Shown here one piece after another: positions 1-9,300 of a stretch of 64,000 nt of DNA. The DNA is from Streptomyces xinghaiensis S187 (lineage in GTDB: Bacteria; Actinomycetota; Actinomycetes; Streptomycetales; Streptomycetaceae). The stretch spans positions 6,292,501 through 6,356,500 of the forward strand of contig NZ_CP023202.1 of the NCBI RefSeq assembly GCF_000220705.2, in the 5' to 3' direction. The first letter of the stretch is position 1. Each line of letters starts with the position of its first letter. The notes beneath the pieces are model-generated. The model worked only from the letters and a program-made list of their open reading frames with translations, was not told the DNA's origin and did not search any database. Made by a program: the position numbers and the translations under genes.

Positions 1-1
1 C

Positions 2-1066
2 CTGGAGGTGCTCACCGGTGTCCAGTGCAACCGGGTCCTCTTCGACGGGGACCGGGCCGCCGGTGTCGAGATCGACCGCGGCGGCGCCACCGAGGAACTG
101 CGGTGCGCGCGGGAGGTCGTCCTCTGCGCCGGCGCCTACAACTCGCCGCAGCTCCTCATGCTCTCCGGCATCGGCCCCGCCGGCGAGCTCACCGCCCACG
201 GCATCACCCCCCGGACCGACCTGCCGGTCGGCGAGAACCTCCAGGACCACCCGCACCTGGCCGTCGTCCACCTCACCGACACCGAATCCCTGCTGAGCGC
301 CGAGACCCCGGACAACGTGCGGCTGCTGGAGACCGAGGGACGCGGCCCGCTGACCTCGAACGTCGGCGAGGGCGGCGGCTTCTTCCGCACCACCGGCGGA
401 CTCGACGCCCCGGACGTGCAACTCCACGCCGTCCCCGCGATGTTCCACCAGGAGGGCCTGGGCACCCTCACCGACCACGGCTTCCACCTCGGCGCCGCGC
501 TGCTCGCCCCCACCAGCCGCGGCAGGGTCCAGCTGCGCTCGGCCCTTCCCAGCGCGAAACCGCGCATCCTGCACAACTACCTGGCCACGGAGGAGGACCG
601 GGCGACGGCGGTCCGCGCGCTGAGGCTCGTCATGGACATCGCCGGGCGGCCCGCGATGCGGGCGCACCACCGGGCGGACTTCCTCGCCCCCGACCCCGGC
701 TGCGGCGACGACGACCTCCTCGCCTACGCCCGGCGCGAGCTGCAGACGCTCTACCACCCCGCCGGCACCTGCGCGATCGGGCCGGTCGTCGACCCGGAGC
801 TGCGCGTGCACGGGGTGACGGGGCTGCGGGTGGCCGACGCGTCCGTCATGCCGTCCGTCGTACGCGGCAACACCAACGCCCCGACGATCATGATCGCGGA
901 GCGGGCGGCGGACCTGATCCGCGGGAAGGCGGGCCGGACCGGTGCGGCGGACGGCGCGATGCGCGCGGTCCGGACGGAGCCCGGCGCCGGGGTGGGGGCC
1001 GGTCCGGGGGAGGGGGACGATGCCGTGCGGCCCGGTGCCGCGGTGCCCCTGGGCGATCCCGCCTGA
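2..1066 (+). CDS. GMC family oxidoreductase, 3' part (5' end outside window)
   Basis: C-terminal two thirds of an FAD-dependent glucose-methanol-choline oxidoreductase (choline dehydrogenase/alcohol oxidase type), which oxidises a primary or secondary alcohol with a flavin. Visible are the second GMC signature (GAYNSPQLLMLSGIG near window residue 50), the GENLQDHP segment that follows it in the family, and the C-terminal active-site pair: His in YHPAGTC and Asn in GNTNAP. The reading frame is open to the left edge, so the Rossmann FAD-binding N-terminus (about 180 residues) lies outside. The last 35 residues are Gly/Ala-rich and not conserved. The substrate cannot be told. The next gene downstream is an IS element, so no operon partner is visible on this side. 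Confidence 0.88.
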   Translation: MEVLTGVQCNRVLFDGDRAAGVEIDRGGATEELRCAREVVLCAGAYNSPQLLMLSGIGPAGELTAHGITPRTDLPVGENLQDHPHLAVVHLTDTESLLSAETPDNVRLLETEGRGPLTSNVGEGGGFFRTTGGLDAPDVQLHAVPAMFHQEGLGTLTDHGFHLGAALLAPTSRGRVQLRSALPSAKPRILHNYLATEEDRATAVRALRLVMDIAGRPAMRAHHRADFLAPDPGCGDDDLLAYARRELQTLYHPAGTCAIGPVVDPELRVHGVTGLRVADASVMPSVVRGNTNAPTIMIAERAADLIRGKAGRTGAADGAMRAVRTEPGAGVGAGPGEGDDAVRPGAAVPLGDPA

Positions 1067-1101
1067 GGCCTGCGTCGCGGCGGCAGGAGGCCGGGGCAGC
1101 C

Positions 1102-1120
1102 GCCGGGCTCGCGGCCCGGC
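1102..1120 (+). terminator. GC hairpin after the GMC oxidoreductase gene
   Basis: Six-base-pair inverted repeat GCCGGG / CCCGGC with a 7-nt loop, 36 nt after the stop codon. There is no T-tract, which is usual for high-GC actinomycetes. A weak candidate in a generally GC-rich stretch. Confidence 0.3.
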
Positions 1121-1189
1121 CGTCTCCCCGTCCCGGCTCCCCCGTTATCTTCTTCGCGGTCCTGCAAGAGGGCTGCTGGCCTCCGGGCC

Positions 1190-1402
1190 CGGCATGACTG
1201 TTGCCCCCTGTCGTTGGGATGACCTGGGGGGTGGTGTCACCGGGCCCGAGGGGTGCCGTCGGAGACGCTGATCAGAGGCCCGACCACCGCCCGGCCGGGC
1301 GCAATGCCCGGCCACTCGCGGGCGGCAGGTCTGCATAACGTGGATGCGCGCGAACGGCCCCGCCACCGAGGCCGGCACGGCATCGACGCATGTGGGGGCA
1401 CG
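1190..1402 (+). ncRNA. candidate bridge RNA region of the IS110 element
   Basis: The non-coding leader before the transposase holds a strong hairpin: eight-base-pair arms GGCCGGGC (1293-1300) and GCCCGGCC (1306-1313) around the loop GCAAT. Further G-rich and C-rich complementary stretches lie at 1205-1260. In IS110-group elements the left-end leader is transcribed as a bridge RNA with separate target- and donor-binding loops. No loop has been matched to the flanks here. The assignment rests on position, length and foldability only. Confidence 0.35.
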
Positions 1403-2605
1403 GTGATCGACATCGACGAGACGGGCGTCTTCCTCGGCCTGGACGTCGGCAAGAGCAGCCATCACGGACACGGACTCACCCCGGCCGGGAAGAAGGTGTT
1501 CGACAAGCCGCTGCCCAACAGCGAACCGAAACTGCGGGCCGTCTTCGACAAGCTCCGTGACAAGTTCGGCCGGGTGCTGGTGATCGTGGACCAGCCCGCC
1601 TCCATCGGCGCCCTGCCGCTGACCGTCGCCCGCGACGCGGGCTGCCAGGTCGCCTATCTGCCCGGGCTGGCGATGCGCAGGATTGCCGACCTCTACCCGG
1701 GTGAAGCCAAGACCGACGCCCGCGACGCGGCCGTTATCGCGGACGCTGCACGCACCATGCCCCACACCCTGCGTTCCCTCGACCTCACGGACGAGATCAC
1801 CGCCGAGCTGACCATGCTGGTCGGCTTCGACCAGGACCTGGCCGGCGAGGCCAACCGCACCTCCAACCGCATCCGCGGCCTGCTCACCCAGTTCCACCCC
1901 AGCCTCGAACGCGTCCTGGGACCCCGCCTGGACCATCCCGCCATCACCTGGCTACTGGAGCGCTACGGCTCCCCGGCCGCCCTGCGCAAGGCCGGCCGCC
2001 GCAAACTCGTCGAGGTCATACGGCCCAAGGCCCCGCGCATGGCCCAGCGACTCGTCAACGACATCTTCACCGCCCTCGACGAACAGACCGTCGTCGTCCC
2101 GGGAACCGGCACCCTGGACGTCATCGTGCCCTCGCTGGCCAAGTCGCTGGCCACCGTCCACGAACAACGCCGCGCACTGGAAACCCAGATCGAGACCCTG
2201 CTGGAGGCTCACCCTCTTTCCCAGGTCCTGACCTCGATGCCCGGCATCGGCGTCAGGACCGCCGCAGTCCTCCTGACCACCATCGGCGACGGCAGCTCCT
2301 TCCCCACCGCCGCCCACCTCGCCTCCTACGCCGGCCTCGCCCCCACCACCCGACAGTCCGGATCCTCCATCCACGGCGAACACGCCCCCAGAGGCGGAAA
2401 CCGACAGCTCAAACGCGCGATGTTCCTCTCCGCGTTCGCCGCCCTCCACGACCCCGCCTCCCGCACCTACTACGACCGCTGCCGAGCCCGGGGCAAAACC
2501 CACACCCAAGCCCTCCTCCGCCTCGCCCGCCACCGCATCAGCGTCCTCTTCGCCATGCTCCGCGACGGCACCTTCTACGAACCCAGAACCCCACGACTCG
2601 CTTGA
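1403..2605 (+). CDS. IS110-family transposase (DEDD recombinase)
   Basis: 400-residue transposase. The N-terminal RuvC-like DEDD domain shows D14 (GLDVGK), D63 (VDQPAS, where most relatives have Glu) and D105/D108 (KTDARDA). After a coiled linker, the C-terminal IS116/IS110/IS902 domain contains the helix-hairpin-helix-like MPGIGVRTAAVLL and the ASYAGLAPTTRQSGSS segment near residue 320, which includes the serine used as nucleophile in this family. The GTG at 1403 is chosen because it follows a G-rich ribosome site (TGTGGGGGCAC) and puts the DEDD motif at the usual distance from the N-terminus; the frame is open further upstream. No frameshift or stop is present. The enzyme cuts and recombines DNA guided by a bridge RNA. 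Confidence 0.9.
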   Translation: MIDIDETGVFLGLDVGKSSHHGHGLTPAGKKVFDKPLPNSEPKLRAVFDKLRDKFGRVLVIVDQPASIGALPLTVARDAGCQVAYLPGLAMRRIADLYPGEAKTDARDAAVIADAARTMPHTLRSLDLTDEITAELTMLVGFDQDLAGEANRTSNRIRGLLTQFHPSLERVLGPRLDHPAITWLLERYGSPAALRKAGRRKLVEVIRPKAPRMAQRLVNDIFTALDEQTVVVPGTGTLDVIVPSLAKSLATVHEQRRALETQIETLLEAHPLSQVLTSMPGIGVRTAAVLLTTIGDGSSFPTAAHLASYAGLAPTTRQSGSSIHGEHAPRGGNRQLKRAMFLSAFAALHDPASRTYYDRCRARGKTHTQALLRLARHRISVLFAMLRDGTFYEPRTPRLA

Positions 2606-2632
2606 CGAAAGACATAGAGGCACCCCCCCGGG

Positions 2633-2646
2633 CCGTCCCGGGACGG
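2633..2646 (-). terminator. palindrome just after the SWIM gene stop
   Basis: Perfect 14-bp palindrome CCGTCCCGGGACGG, 20 nt beyond the stop codon of the minus-strand operon and next to the right end of the IS110 element. It could end operon transcription. It could also be part of the element's end or a chance GC palindrome. Confidence 0.3.
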
Positions 2647-2665
2647 GCCGTCACGGAACCGGTGC

Positions 2666-5173
2666 TCAGCCGCGGCGGTGGAGTTCGGCGGTGGTGAGCA
2701 GGCGTATCTGGGCGTCGGTCCAGCGGGCCGGGGCGTCCTCCGGGACCGGCAGCGAGTCCAGGAGCCGGCGCACCGCGGTGGCGCAGACGGCCAGGCCGGT
2801 ACGGGCGAGGTCGTCGGCGGAACGGGCCAGGGCCGTGCGCACGGGGCCGGTGAGATGACGAAGCCCCAGGTGGGCCGCGTCGGCCAGGGCGGCCAGGGCG
2901 GAGCCGAGCGCGTCGGCCACCGGGTCCGGCGGGGCAGAGCCGGGGAGCAGCGGCAGGTTCCCCGGCTCGCCGGCCGACAGATGGGGGACGGTGATGCCGC
3001 CGGCGTCCGCGCTGCCGGTGCCGGTGCCGCTGCCGGTGCCGCCCGTGCCGTCGCGGCGGTCCGGGCCGGCGACGGCGTACGGGGTGATCCGGAGCCCGCC
3101 GCCGTCCCGGTGCAGGGCACCGGCCACATAGCGGGGGCCGTCGGCCAGGGCGGCGGCGAGGGCGTCCAGCGCGGCGGGGGCCATGGGCTCGTGCGGGGCG
3201 GAGAGCAGGGCCGTGTTGCCGGCCGCGTCGAGGACGGTCGCCTCCAGGCGCTGCGCGGCCGGGTCGTAGCCGATGCCGGTCACCTCGGAGACCTCCACGA
3301 CCCGCACCGTCTCCGCCTCCACCCGGGGACGGACGAGCCGGGGCGGACGGCCGTCCCACTCAGCGGCGTGCGCGGCCAGATCGCGCACCAGGAGCGTGCT
3401 CGGCAGCTCCGACCAGGCCGTCGGACCGAGCGGGGTGACCGTGGTGACGGCGAGCCGGCCGCGGGTCAGGGTGAGGGCGCGGCTCGCGGTGCGCCGCGCG
3501 GTCTCGCTGACCACACTGCTCGCGGCGAGAGAGGCCAGGGTCGTACCGAGAACGCGGCGGCTGCCCCACGGACGGTCGGACGGCTGCCAGGTCTTGTGCA
3601 GGACGACCACCACGCCCGCCTCGGCGTGCGCGAAGAAGGTCTGCGTCACCGGGTGTTCGGGCGTGCCGGAGAGGCGGCAGCCGAGAGCGGTGAGCCGGAC
3701 CCGGCGCAGCGGCGTCTCCGCCACCTCGCGCTCACCGAGCACACCGGGGGTGCGGCCCGCGGCGCGGTGGCGGGCGTGGAGTTCGGCGAGGAGCGCGGCG
3801 TGGCGCAGCGGGTCGTGCGCGGCATCGCGCTCGGTGTGCGCGGCCAGTTGGTCCGAGAGTTCGGCGGCGACGGCGGCGGGCCAGTGCAGGGAGGCGGCCG
3901 TCAGGGACTTCGCGGTCCGGCGGAGCGCGGCGGCGAGCACGGGGCCCGCGTGGGCCGCGCCGTCGAGGAGGAGGTCGTCGGCCAGGGCGAGAGCGGTGGC
4001 GAGGGACGGGTGAGTGCTGGGGGCGGGCGCCGCGGGTGCGTTGGCCGTGCTGCTCACCGGTGCGCCGGGAGAGGCGCCGCCGGGCCTGCGCGGGGACGTG
4101 GCGGCGGGGATGTCCGCGGGGGTGTCCGCGGGCATGGATTCGAGCCCGCCCGCGGGTGTGGGGCCGGGGCGGTCGGCGGTGCCGGGGGGAGAGGAGACGC
4201 CGCGGCGGGCGGTGCCGCCCGAGCGGGAAGGGGGGTGCACCTCGACGGGGCCGTCGCCGGTCCCGGCCTCGTCCGCCGCACGGAACGCCCAGACGGCGAG
4301 GGCCACCATCTCGCCCCGTACCGCCTCCGCCGCGTCGGTGAGGGCGTAGCCGATCTCGCCCGGCACCGGGAACCGGACGGTGCACGTGGGCAGTTCCACC
4401 CACGGCCCGGCAGGACCGGAGGACCGGCCCCGGCCGCCGGTGGTGCCCGGGGCCACGGGCCCGGCGGGGGCGGGAACCGCGCGGTGGATCCGTGCGGTGT
4501 AGCCGCCGCGGGCCGTGCGGCGGGCGGCGGTGACGGCACGGGCGCCGACGGCCGCCGTCAGCGTCTCGTCGTCGAAAGCGCCCGGCGACCAGTCGGCCGG
4601 TGGGTTCGGCGGGGTGGGAGGGGCCGGCGGCGTCGGTGTGGGGGGTGCGCCGTCCGGAGCGGGCACGGGGCCGGTGGCGCGGGGAGCCGGAGTGGTCGTG
4701 GCGGGTGCTGCGGGCGCGACGGGTGTGGCAGGTGCTGCGGGCGTGCCTGCTGTGCCGTGCGTGGAAGCGGTGCGCTGGTAGGCGAGGACCAGGCCGATGA
4801 GATGACGGCACACGCCGGTGGCCCCGCACCCGCAGGAACCGTTGTCCAGGCCCGCGCCCGGCGGGAGTTCCGCCACCGCGGCACCGGCGTAGTCGGCCCG
4901 CACCCGGCCGTCCTCCCCGACCGTCAGGGCCGGGGCGCGGCCGGCGTCGATGTCCTTGCTCGCGCGCTTGACCAGACCGCGGTTGGTGAGGGCGGCAAGG
5001 GTGTCGGGGGTGAGCGCCAGCAGGTCGGCACGGGTCCCCCCGCTCGGTGCCGTCATCGCCGTCCTCGCTTCCGCCGCGTCCGCGGGCGTGTCCGTATCCA
5101 TCGCCGCCATACCCGTCTCCTCCGTTTCGGCCCGCACGGCTGCCGTGGGCGCCGTCGTCCCCGCCGCCGTCAC
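2666..5173 (-). CDS. SWIM zinc-finger protein, last gene of the YehIKLMPQ-like operon
   Basis: 835 residues. A single SWIM zinc finger is visible as C114-G-C116 … C122-R-H124 (CxCx5CxH). SWIM fingers bind DNA or protein partners. The stretch before the finger (TPDTLAALTNRGLVKRASKDIDAGR) is the usual lead-in for this group, followed by a long Pro/Ala/Thr-rich linker (about residues 140-380) and a C-terminal region of unknown function. The GTG at 5173 overlaps the stop of the upstream VWA gene by four bases (GTGA), which argues for translational coupling. An ATG at 5056 (MTAPSGG…) is an alternative start that loses 39 low-complexity residues. Counterpart of E. coli YehQ by domain and position. 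Its role is unknown. Confidence 0.82.
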   Translation of the reverse strand: MTAAGTTAPTAAVRAETEETGMAAMDTDTPADAAEARTAMTAPSGGTRADLLALTPDTLAALTNRGLVKRASKDIDAGRAPALTVGEDGRVRADYAGAAVAELPPGAGLDNGSCGCGATGVCRHLIGLVLAYQRTASTHGTAGTPAAPATPVAPAAPATTTPAPRATGPVPAPDGAPPTPTPPAPPTPPNPPADWSPGAFDDETLTAAVGARAVTAARRTARGGYTARIHRAVPAPAGPVAPGTTGGRGRSSGPAGPWVELPTCTVRFPVPGEIGYALTDAAEAVRGEMVALAVWAFRAADEAGTGDGPVEVHPPSRSGGTARRGVSSPPGTADRPGPTPAGGLESMPADTPADIPAATSPRRPGGASPGAPVSSTANAPAAPAPSTHPSLATALALADDLLLDGAAHAGPVLAAALRRTAKSLTAASLHWPAAVAAELSDQLAAHTERDAAHDPLRHAALLAELHARHRAAGRTPGVLGEREVAETPLRRVRLTALGCRLSGTPEHPVTQTFFAHAEAGVVVVLHKTWQPSDRPWGSRRVLGTTLASLAASSVVSETARRTASRALTLTRGRLAVTTVTPLGPTAWSELPSTLLVRDLAAHAAEWDGRPPRLVRPRVEAETVRVVEVSEVTGIGYDPAAQRLEATVLDAAGNTALLSAPHEPMAPAALDALAAALADGPRYVAGALHRDGGGLRITPYAVAGPDRRDGTGGTGSGTGTGSADAGGITVPHLSAGEPGNLPLLPGSAPPDPVADALGSALAALADAAHLGLRHLTGPVRTALARSADDLARTGLAVCATAVRRLLDSLPVPEDAPARWTDAQIRLLTTAELHRRG

Positions 5174-6309
5174 CGGACCAGCCGCTTCGCCACGAACTCG
5201 GCCAGCCGGCCCGGGGTCATGGCGCCCATGTGGGCGCCCTCCCGGGCGAGGCGGCCCGCCAGCTCCCGGTCGTAGGAGGGGTTGGCCTCCTCGTCCAGGG
5301 CGGCCAGGCCGAGCACCGTCGTGCCCTGCTGGACGAGTTGCCGCACCGTGTGGATCAGCCGGTACGGGTCACCGCCCTCGTAGAAGTCGCTGATGACGGC
5401 GAACACGCAGCGGCGGGGGTTGTCGATGAGGCCCGCGCCGTAGTCCACGGCCCGCGCGATGTCGGTGCCGCCGCCGAGCTGGACGCGCATCAGCAGCTCC
5501 ACGGGGTCCGGCACATCGGCGGTCAGGTCCACGACCGAGGTGTCGAAGGCGATGAGATGGGTCCTGAGACCGGGCAGATTCCACAGGCAGGCGGCTGTCA
5601 CGGCGGAGTGGATGACCGATCCGGCCATCGAACCCGACTGGTCCACCAGCAGGATGAGCTGCCACTGCTGGAGCCGGCGGCGGGTGCGGGAGTGGAAGGA
5701 GGGACGCTCGATGATCAGCCGCTTGTGCTCGGGCTGGTAGTGGGCGAGGTTGGCGCGGACCGTCGTCCTGAAGTCGAAGTCGCGGGCGACGGCCAGCCGG
5801 GAGGGACGGCGGTCGCGGCTGCCGGTGAACGCGCGGTGCACCTCCGGACGGAGACGGTCCATCAGCTGCCGTACGACCTTCTCCACGATGCGCCGGGCCG
5901 CCGCCAGCACGGCCGGATTCATCAGGTGCTTGGTGCGCAGGACGGCGCGGAGGAGGGCCGGGCTCGGCTCGACCCGCTCCAGCACGGCCGGGTCGGTGAC
6001 GATCTCTTCGATGCCGTAGCGCTCCACGGCGTCCCGCTCCAGCCGCTCGATCGTCTCCCGGGGGAAGAGACGGTGCACGTCGTCCAGCCAGTCCACGGCC
6101 GTGACGGCGCTGGGGCCGTCGCCGCCCTCGCGGCCGGCGGGGGAGGGCCGGCGGATGCCGCGCCGGGCCAGTTCCGGGTCGCGGCCGTACAGCCAGTCGA
6201 GGGCGGCGTCGCGGGCGGCGGCCTCCGCGCCGAGCGGCCCGGCGCAGCGCTCGGCGGGTGAACCGAGGATCAGTCGCCACCGCTCCAGGGCGGGGTCGGG
6301 TGGGGTCAC
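5170..6309 (-). CDS. VWA-domain protein (YehP-like)
   Basis: 379 residues. The C-terminal half is a von Willebrand factor A domain with an intact metal-ion-dependent adhesion site: DQSGSM at 223-228, a downstream GGGTD and the ISDFYEGG strand. The N-terminal 200 residues are helical and contain the PxHRxFTGSRDRRPS region. VWA proteins next to MoxR ATPases usually act as metal-dependent adaptors that present clients to the ATPase. It starts with GTG at 6309, overlapping the DUF5682 stop (6306-6308), and its stop overlaps the SWIM gene start, so the three are translationally coupled. No signal peptide is present, so it is cytoplasmic. Counterpart of E. coli YehP by architecture and gene order. 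Confidence 0.88.
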   Translation of the reverse strand: MTPPDPALERWRLILGSPAERCAGPLGAEAAARDAALDWLYGRDPELARRGIRRPSPAGREGGDGPSAVTAVDWLDDVHRLFPRETIERLERDAVERYGIEEIVTDPAVLERVEPSPALLRAVLRTKHLMNPAVLAAARRIVEKVVRQLMDRLRPEVHRAFTGSRDRRPSRLAVARDFDFRTTVRANLAHYQPEHKRLIIERPSFHSRTRRRLQQWQLILLVDQSGSMAGSVIHSAVTAACLWNLPGLRTHLIAFDTSVVDLTADVPDPVELLMRVQLGGGTDIARAVDYGAGLIDNPRRCVFAVISDFYEGGDPYRLIHTVRQLVQQGTTVLGLAALDEEANPSYDRELAGRLAREGAHMGAMTPGRLAEFVAKRLVR

Positions 6310-9300
6310 CGGTCGTTTCCCTTCGGGTCGTCCTCCGTGCCATGGGCTGTCCGGGCCGGGTTCTCCCCGCGGGTCCCATGGCAGGGTCCGTGTACGGTCC
6401 CGGTGCTGTCCGCGAGCCCGGGTTCCTCCGCGGCCCGGTGCACGGCTGTCTTCCGCGTTCCGTCGGCAGCGGTGCCGGGACCGTTCGGGACCCCGATCGG
6501 GCCGTCCACGACTGCGGGCCGGGTCCGCGCTCCGCTTCCGGCCTCGCCCCCGGCTGCTGACGGCGGTGGCCCTTCCGTTCCCGTTCCTGTTCCCGGGCCC
6601 GTTCCCGGCACCGGTTCCGTTCCCGGAACCGGTGACGCTCCCGGCTCCGGCCGGGGCGGTGTGCCGAGCCCGTACCGGGTCAGCAGGGTGCCGACCCGCT
6701 CCTCCAGCGCCCGCGCGGCGGCCGGCGCCATCGGGTCGCCACTCGTGCGCAGCAGGGCGCGGGCCGAACCGCGCACACCGCGCAGTTCCAGCAGCCGGCC
6801 GGCGATCCGCTCCCGCTCCCGGGGCGGGAAGAACGCGAACGCCTGGCGGAGGGCGGGCAGCGCGGCGAGGAAGGCGCCCTCGCTCATCCCGCCCACCGTC
6901 CGGTCCAGCACGCCGACCAGATCACCGATGTCGTCGCGGGAGACGGCGAACAGCCCGGCCAGCCAGTCGCCCAGCACGTCGGGGCCGAACTCGGCCATCG
7001 CCGCCGCCGGTCGGCCCTCCGTGCCCAGGGCACGGGCCAGGCCGAAGGCCGCGCCGCGCAGATCGGCCGGGGCCTGCCGGTCGGCCGCGACGCGGTGGGC
7101 CGCGCCGGCTGCCGTCTCCCGGTCCAGCGACAGCGGGTGCGGGGCGTGCAGCAGCGCGTCCCGCAGCGCCGCGACCGCCGCGAGCCGCCCCGTGTCCACG
7201 CCGGACGACGGGCCGTGCACGCCCTCCAGCAGCCACAGCAGGCGGACGGCCGCACCGTCCACGACCTCCGCGAGGAGCGGGCCGCGCGCCACCCCGTACA
7301 CCCGGTCGTGGCGCCAGAGACCGAGAGAGGTCGCCAGCACCTCGCCGAGCGCGCCCGGCTCGGGGAGCTCCCGCACCCGGCCGGCCAGGGCCGTCAGCAA
7401 CTCCCCGGCCAGCGGCCCGACTCCGCAGAGCACGGCGTCGAACAGCGTGCGCGCGAGTCCGCCCGCGTCCGGGCCGTCCCGGCGGGCGCGCTCGGTCAGC
7501 GCCGTCGCGGCGGCGTCCGCGAGCCGGGCCCCGTACGCGCCGGCCTCCACCAGCGCCGCGTCCCGGCCGGGCGCGGGCACCCGTTCCCATCGCTCGGAGA
7601 AGACCGCCTCCGTCCCGTGCCGCGGCCCGGATCTCCGCTCGTGACCGGGGATACCGAGCACGCGCAAGCGGTGCAGCGTGCGGCTCCGTTCCAGCCCGCG
7701 CGGGGTCGTCAGGTCCAGGACGGCCGGCTGCTCGCCGTCGAGACCGAGGCGCTCCAGTTCGGCGGCCACGTCATGGACGAGGGGCGGGGCCGGGGTGCCG
7801 GGGTGGAGCCGGCCGGTCCGGTCACCGCAGCAGACCGCGACCATCTCCACGATCGCCGGATGGCTCCCCGGCGCGAGCGTGCCGCGCGCGGTCCACGGGA
7901 GGGGCTGGTCGAGGGCGTCGGCGACCAGGGCACCGGCCAGCCCGTCGAGCACGTCGACCCGGGCGGGGACCGGATGGCCGCGCAGCAGGGACAGCCCCTC
8001 GGCCTGGGCGCGGGCGGCGATCAGCGCGGCCGTGGAGACCGGATGGCGCCGCTCCCGCAGCCGGCCGGCGACCTCCCGCAGCAGGGTGTCGGCGGCGGCT
8101 CGGGGGCCCTCCTCCCACAGCCGCTGGTAGTAGCCGGGCGAGGGCATGCCCGACTGGTATCCGGCGAAGGCGTCCAACTGCTTGAAGGAGTACGGGACGA
8201 GGAAGCTGCCCGCCAGAGCCCCGGCCGGCGGCTCCGGCACCTCGGGCCATGCGGCGCGGGTTCCGGACTCGGGCCCGGACTTGCCCTCAGCCCCGGGCTT
8301 GCCCTCCGACCCTGACCCGGTCTCTGTCCCGGCCCCGGCTCCCGGCCTTCCGGACCCGGTGTTCGTCCCGGTCTCCCCTGCGCCGGCCCCGGTCTCCGAC
8401 CCGGACCTGGACTCGGCCCCGGCTGCGGGTGCGGTTCCGGCTCCTGCCCGGCTCCGGGGGGCCGGCCCGGAACCCGTTACGCCCCTTGTGCCCGGGCCGG
8501 GCTCGGTTGCGGCGCAGGGCTCGGGCTCGGCTCCGGTCGTGGAGGTGGCTCCCGTTTCGCCCCGGGCACCGGAACCGGCGTCACCGGTGGGCTGCGGTTG
8601 CCCCTCTGGGGAGAAGCCGGTGAGGGCACGGAGGGCGGGCTGGTGGAAGCCGCCGGTCACCACCAGCACCGGCCGGCCGCCGGCCCGTTCGGCGGCCGCG
8701 CGGACCCAGGACGCCATATACGCCTCGCGGGCCCGGTCGCCCTCGTCGGCCTCCGCGTCACCGCGGACGACGGCGAAGTAGGTGTCCAGGCGCTCGGCCA
8801 TCTCCGACAACGCGCCGAAGCGGGCAGCGCCGGCCCCGTCCGCCGCCCCCGCTGTGCCGGCCGCCGCCTCCGCGGCCCCGGCCCGCGTTTCCGCGGGGTC
8901 CGGTCCGTCCGTGCCGGCGGGCCCGGCCGCGTCCGTGTGGTCCGCGACCTCGAACAGCCGGTCCCAGAGCGCGTCCACGGAGTCGGCCGCGAACCGTTCG
9001 CAGAGCCGGGTGGTGGCCTCGGCGTAACGGGCCTCCGCGTCCGCGAAACGGTTGACGCGCTCGGCGAACGCCGGGTGCCAGGCCGGCAGGTCGATGAACA
9101 GGACCTCGGCGCCCGCCGCCCGGCCCTCGGTGAGCGCCACCCACTCCGGCGAGTAGTCGCACAGGGGTGCCCAGGACGTGGCCGCCCGTTCCTCGTCCCG
9201 GTAGTGGCCGAACACCGCCACGGGCAGTTCGTGCCCGAGCAGCAGCTCGTCCAGCCGGCCGTTCATGTCGGCCGGGCCCTCCACCAGGACGTACGAGGGC

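Larger units (their letters stand above)
1185..2632 (+). mobile_element. IS110-family insertion sequence (ends approximate)
   Basis: One transposase gene (1403-2605) with a non-coding leader of about 200 nt and a short 3' tail. This is the usual form of the IS110 group, which lacks clear terminal inverted repeats and makes no obvious target duplication, so the ends given are estimates. It lies between the GMC gene and the stop of the SWIM gene, 60 nt from the latter. The transposase frame is intact, so the element may still be active. Long-leader IS110 members carry the guide (bridge) RNA at this end. Confidence 0.7.

Noticed and set aside
1145..1936. 263-codon minus-strand frame over the IS110 leader and transposase
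   Set aside because: Overlaps the transposase; composition is that of a shadow, and the DEDD motifs are on the plus strand.
2678..5275. 865-codon plus-strand frame opposite the SWIM gene
   Set aside because: Gly/Arg-rich translation without motifs. The minus-strand SWIM gene is operonic and coupled to its neighbours.
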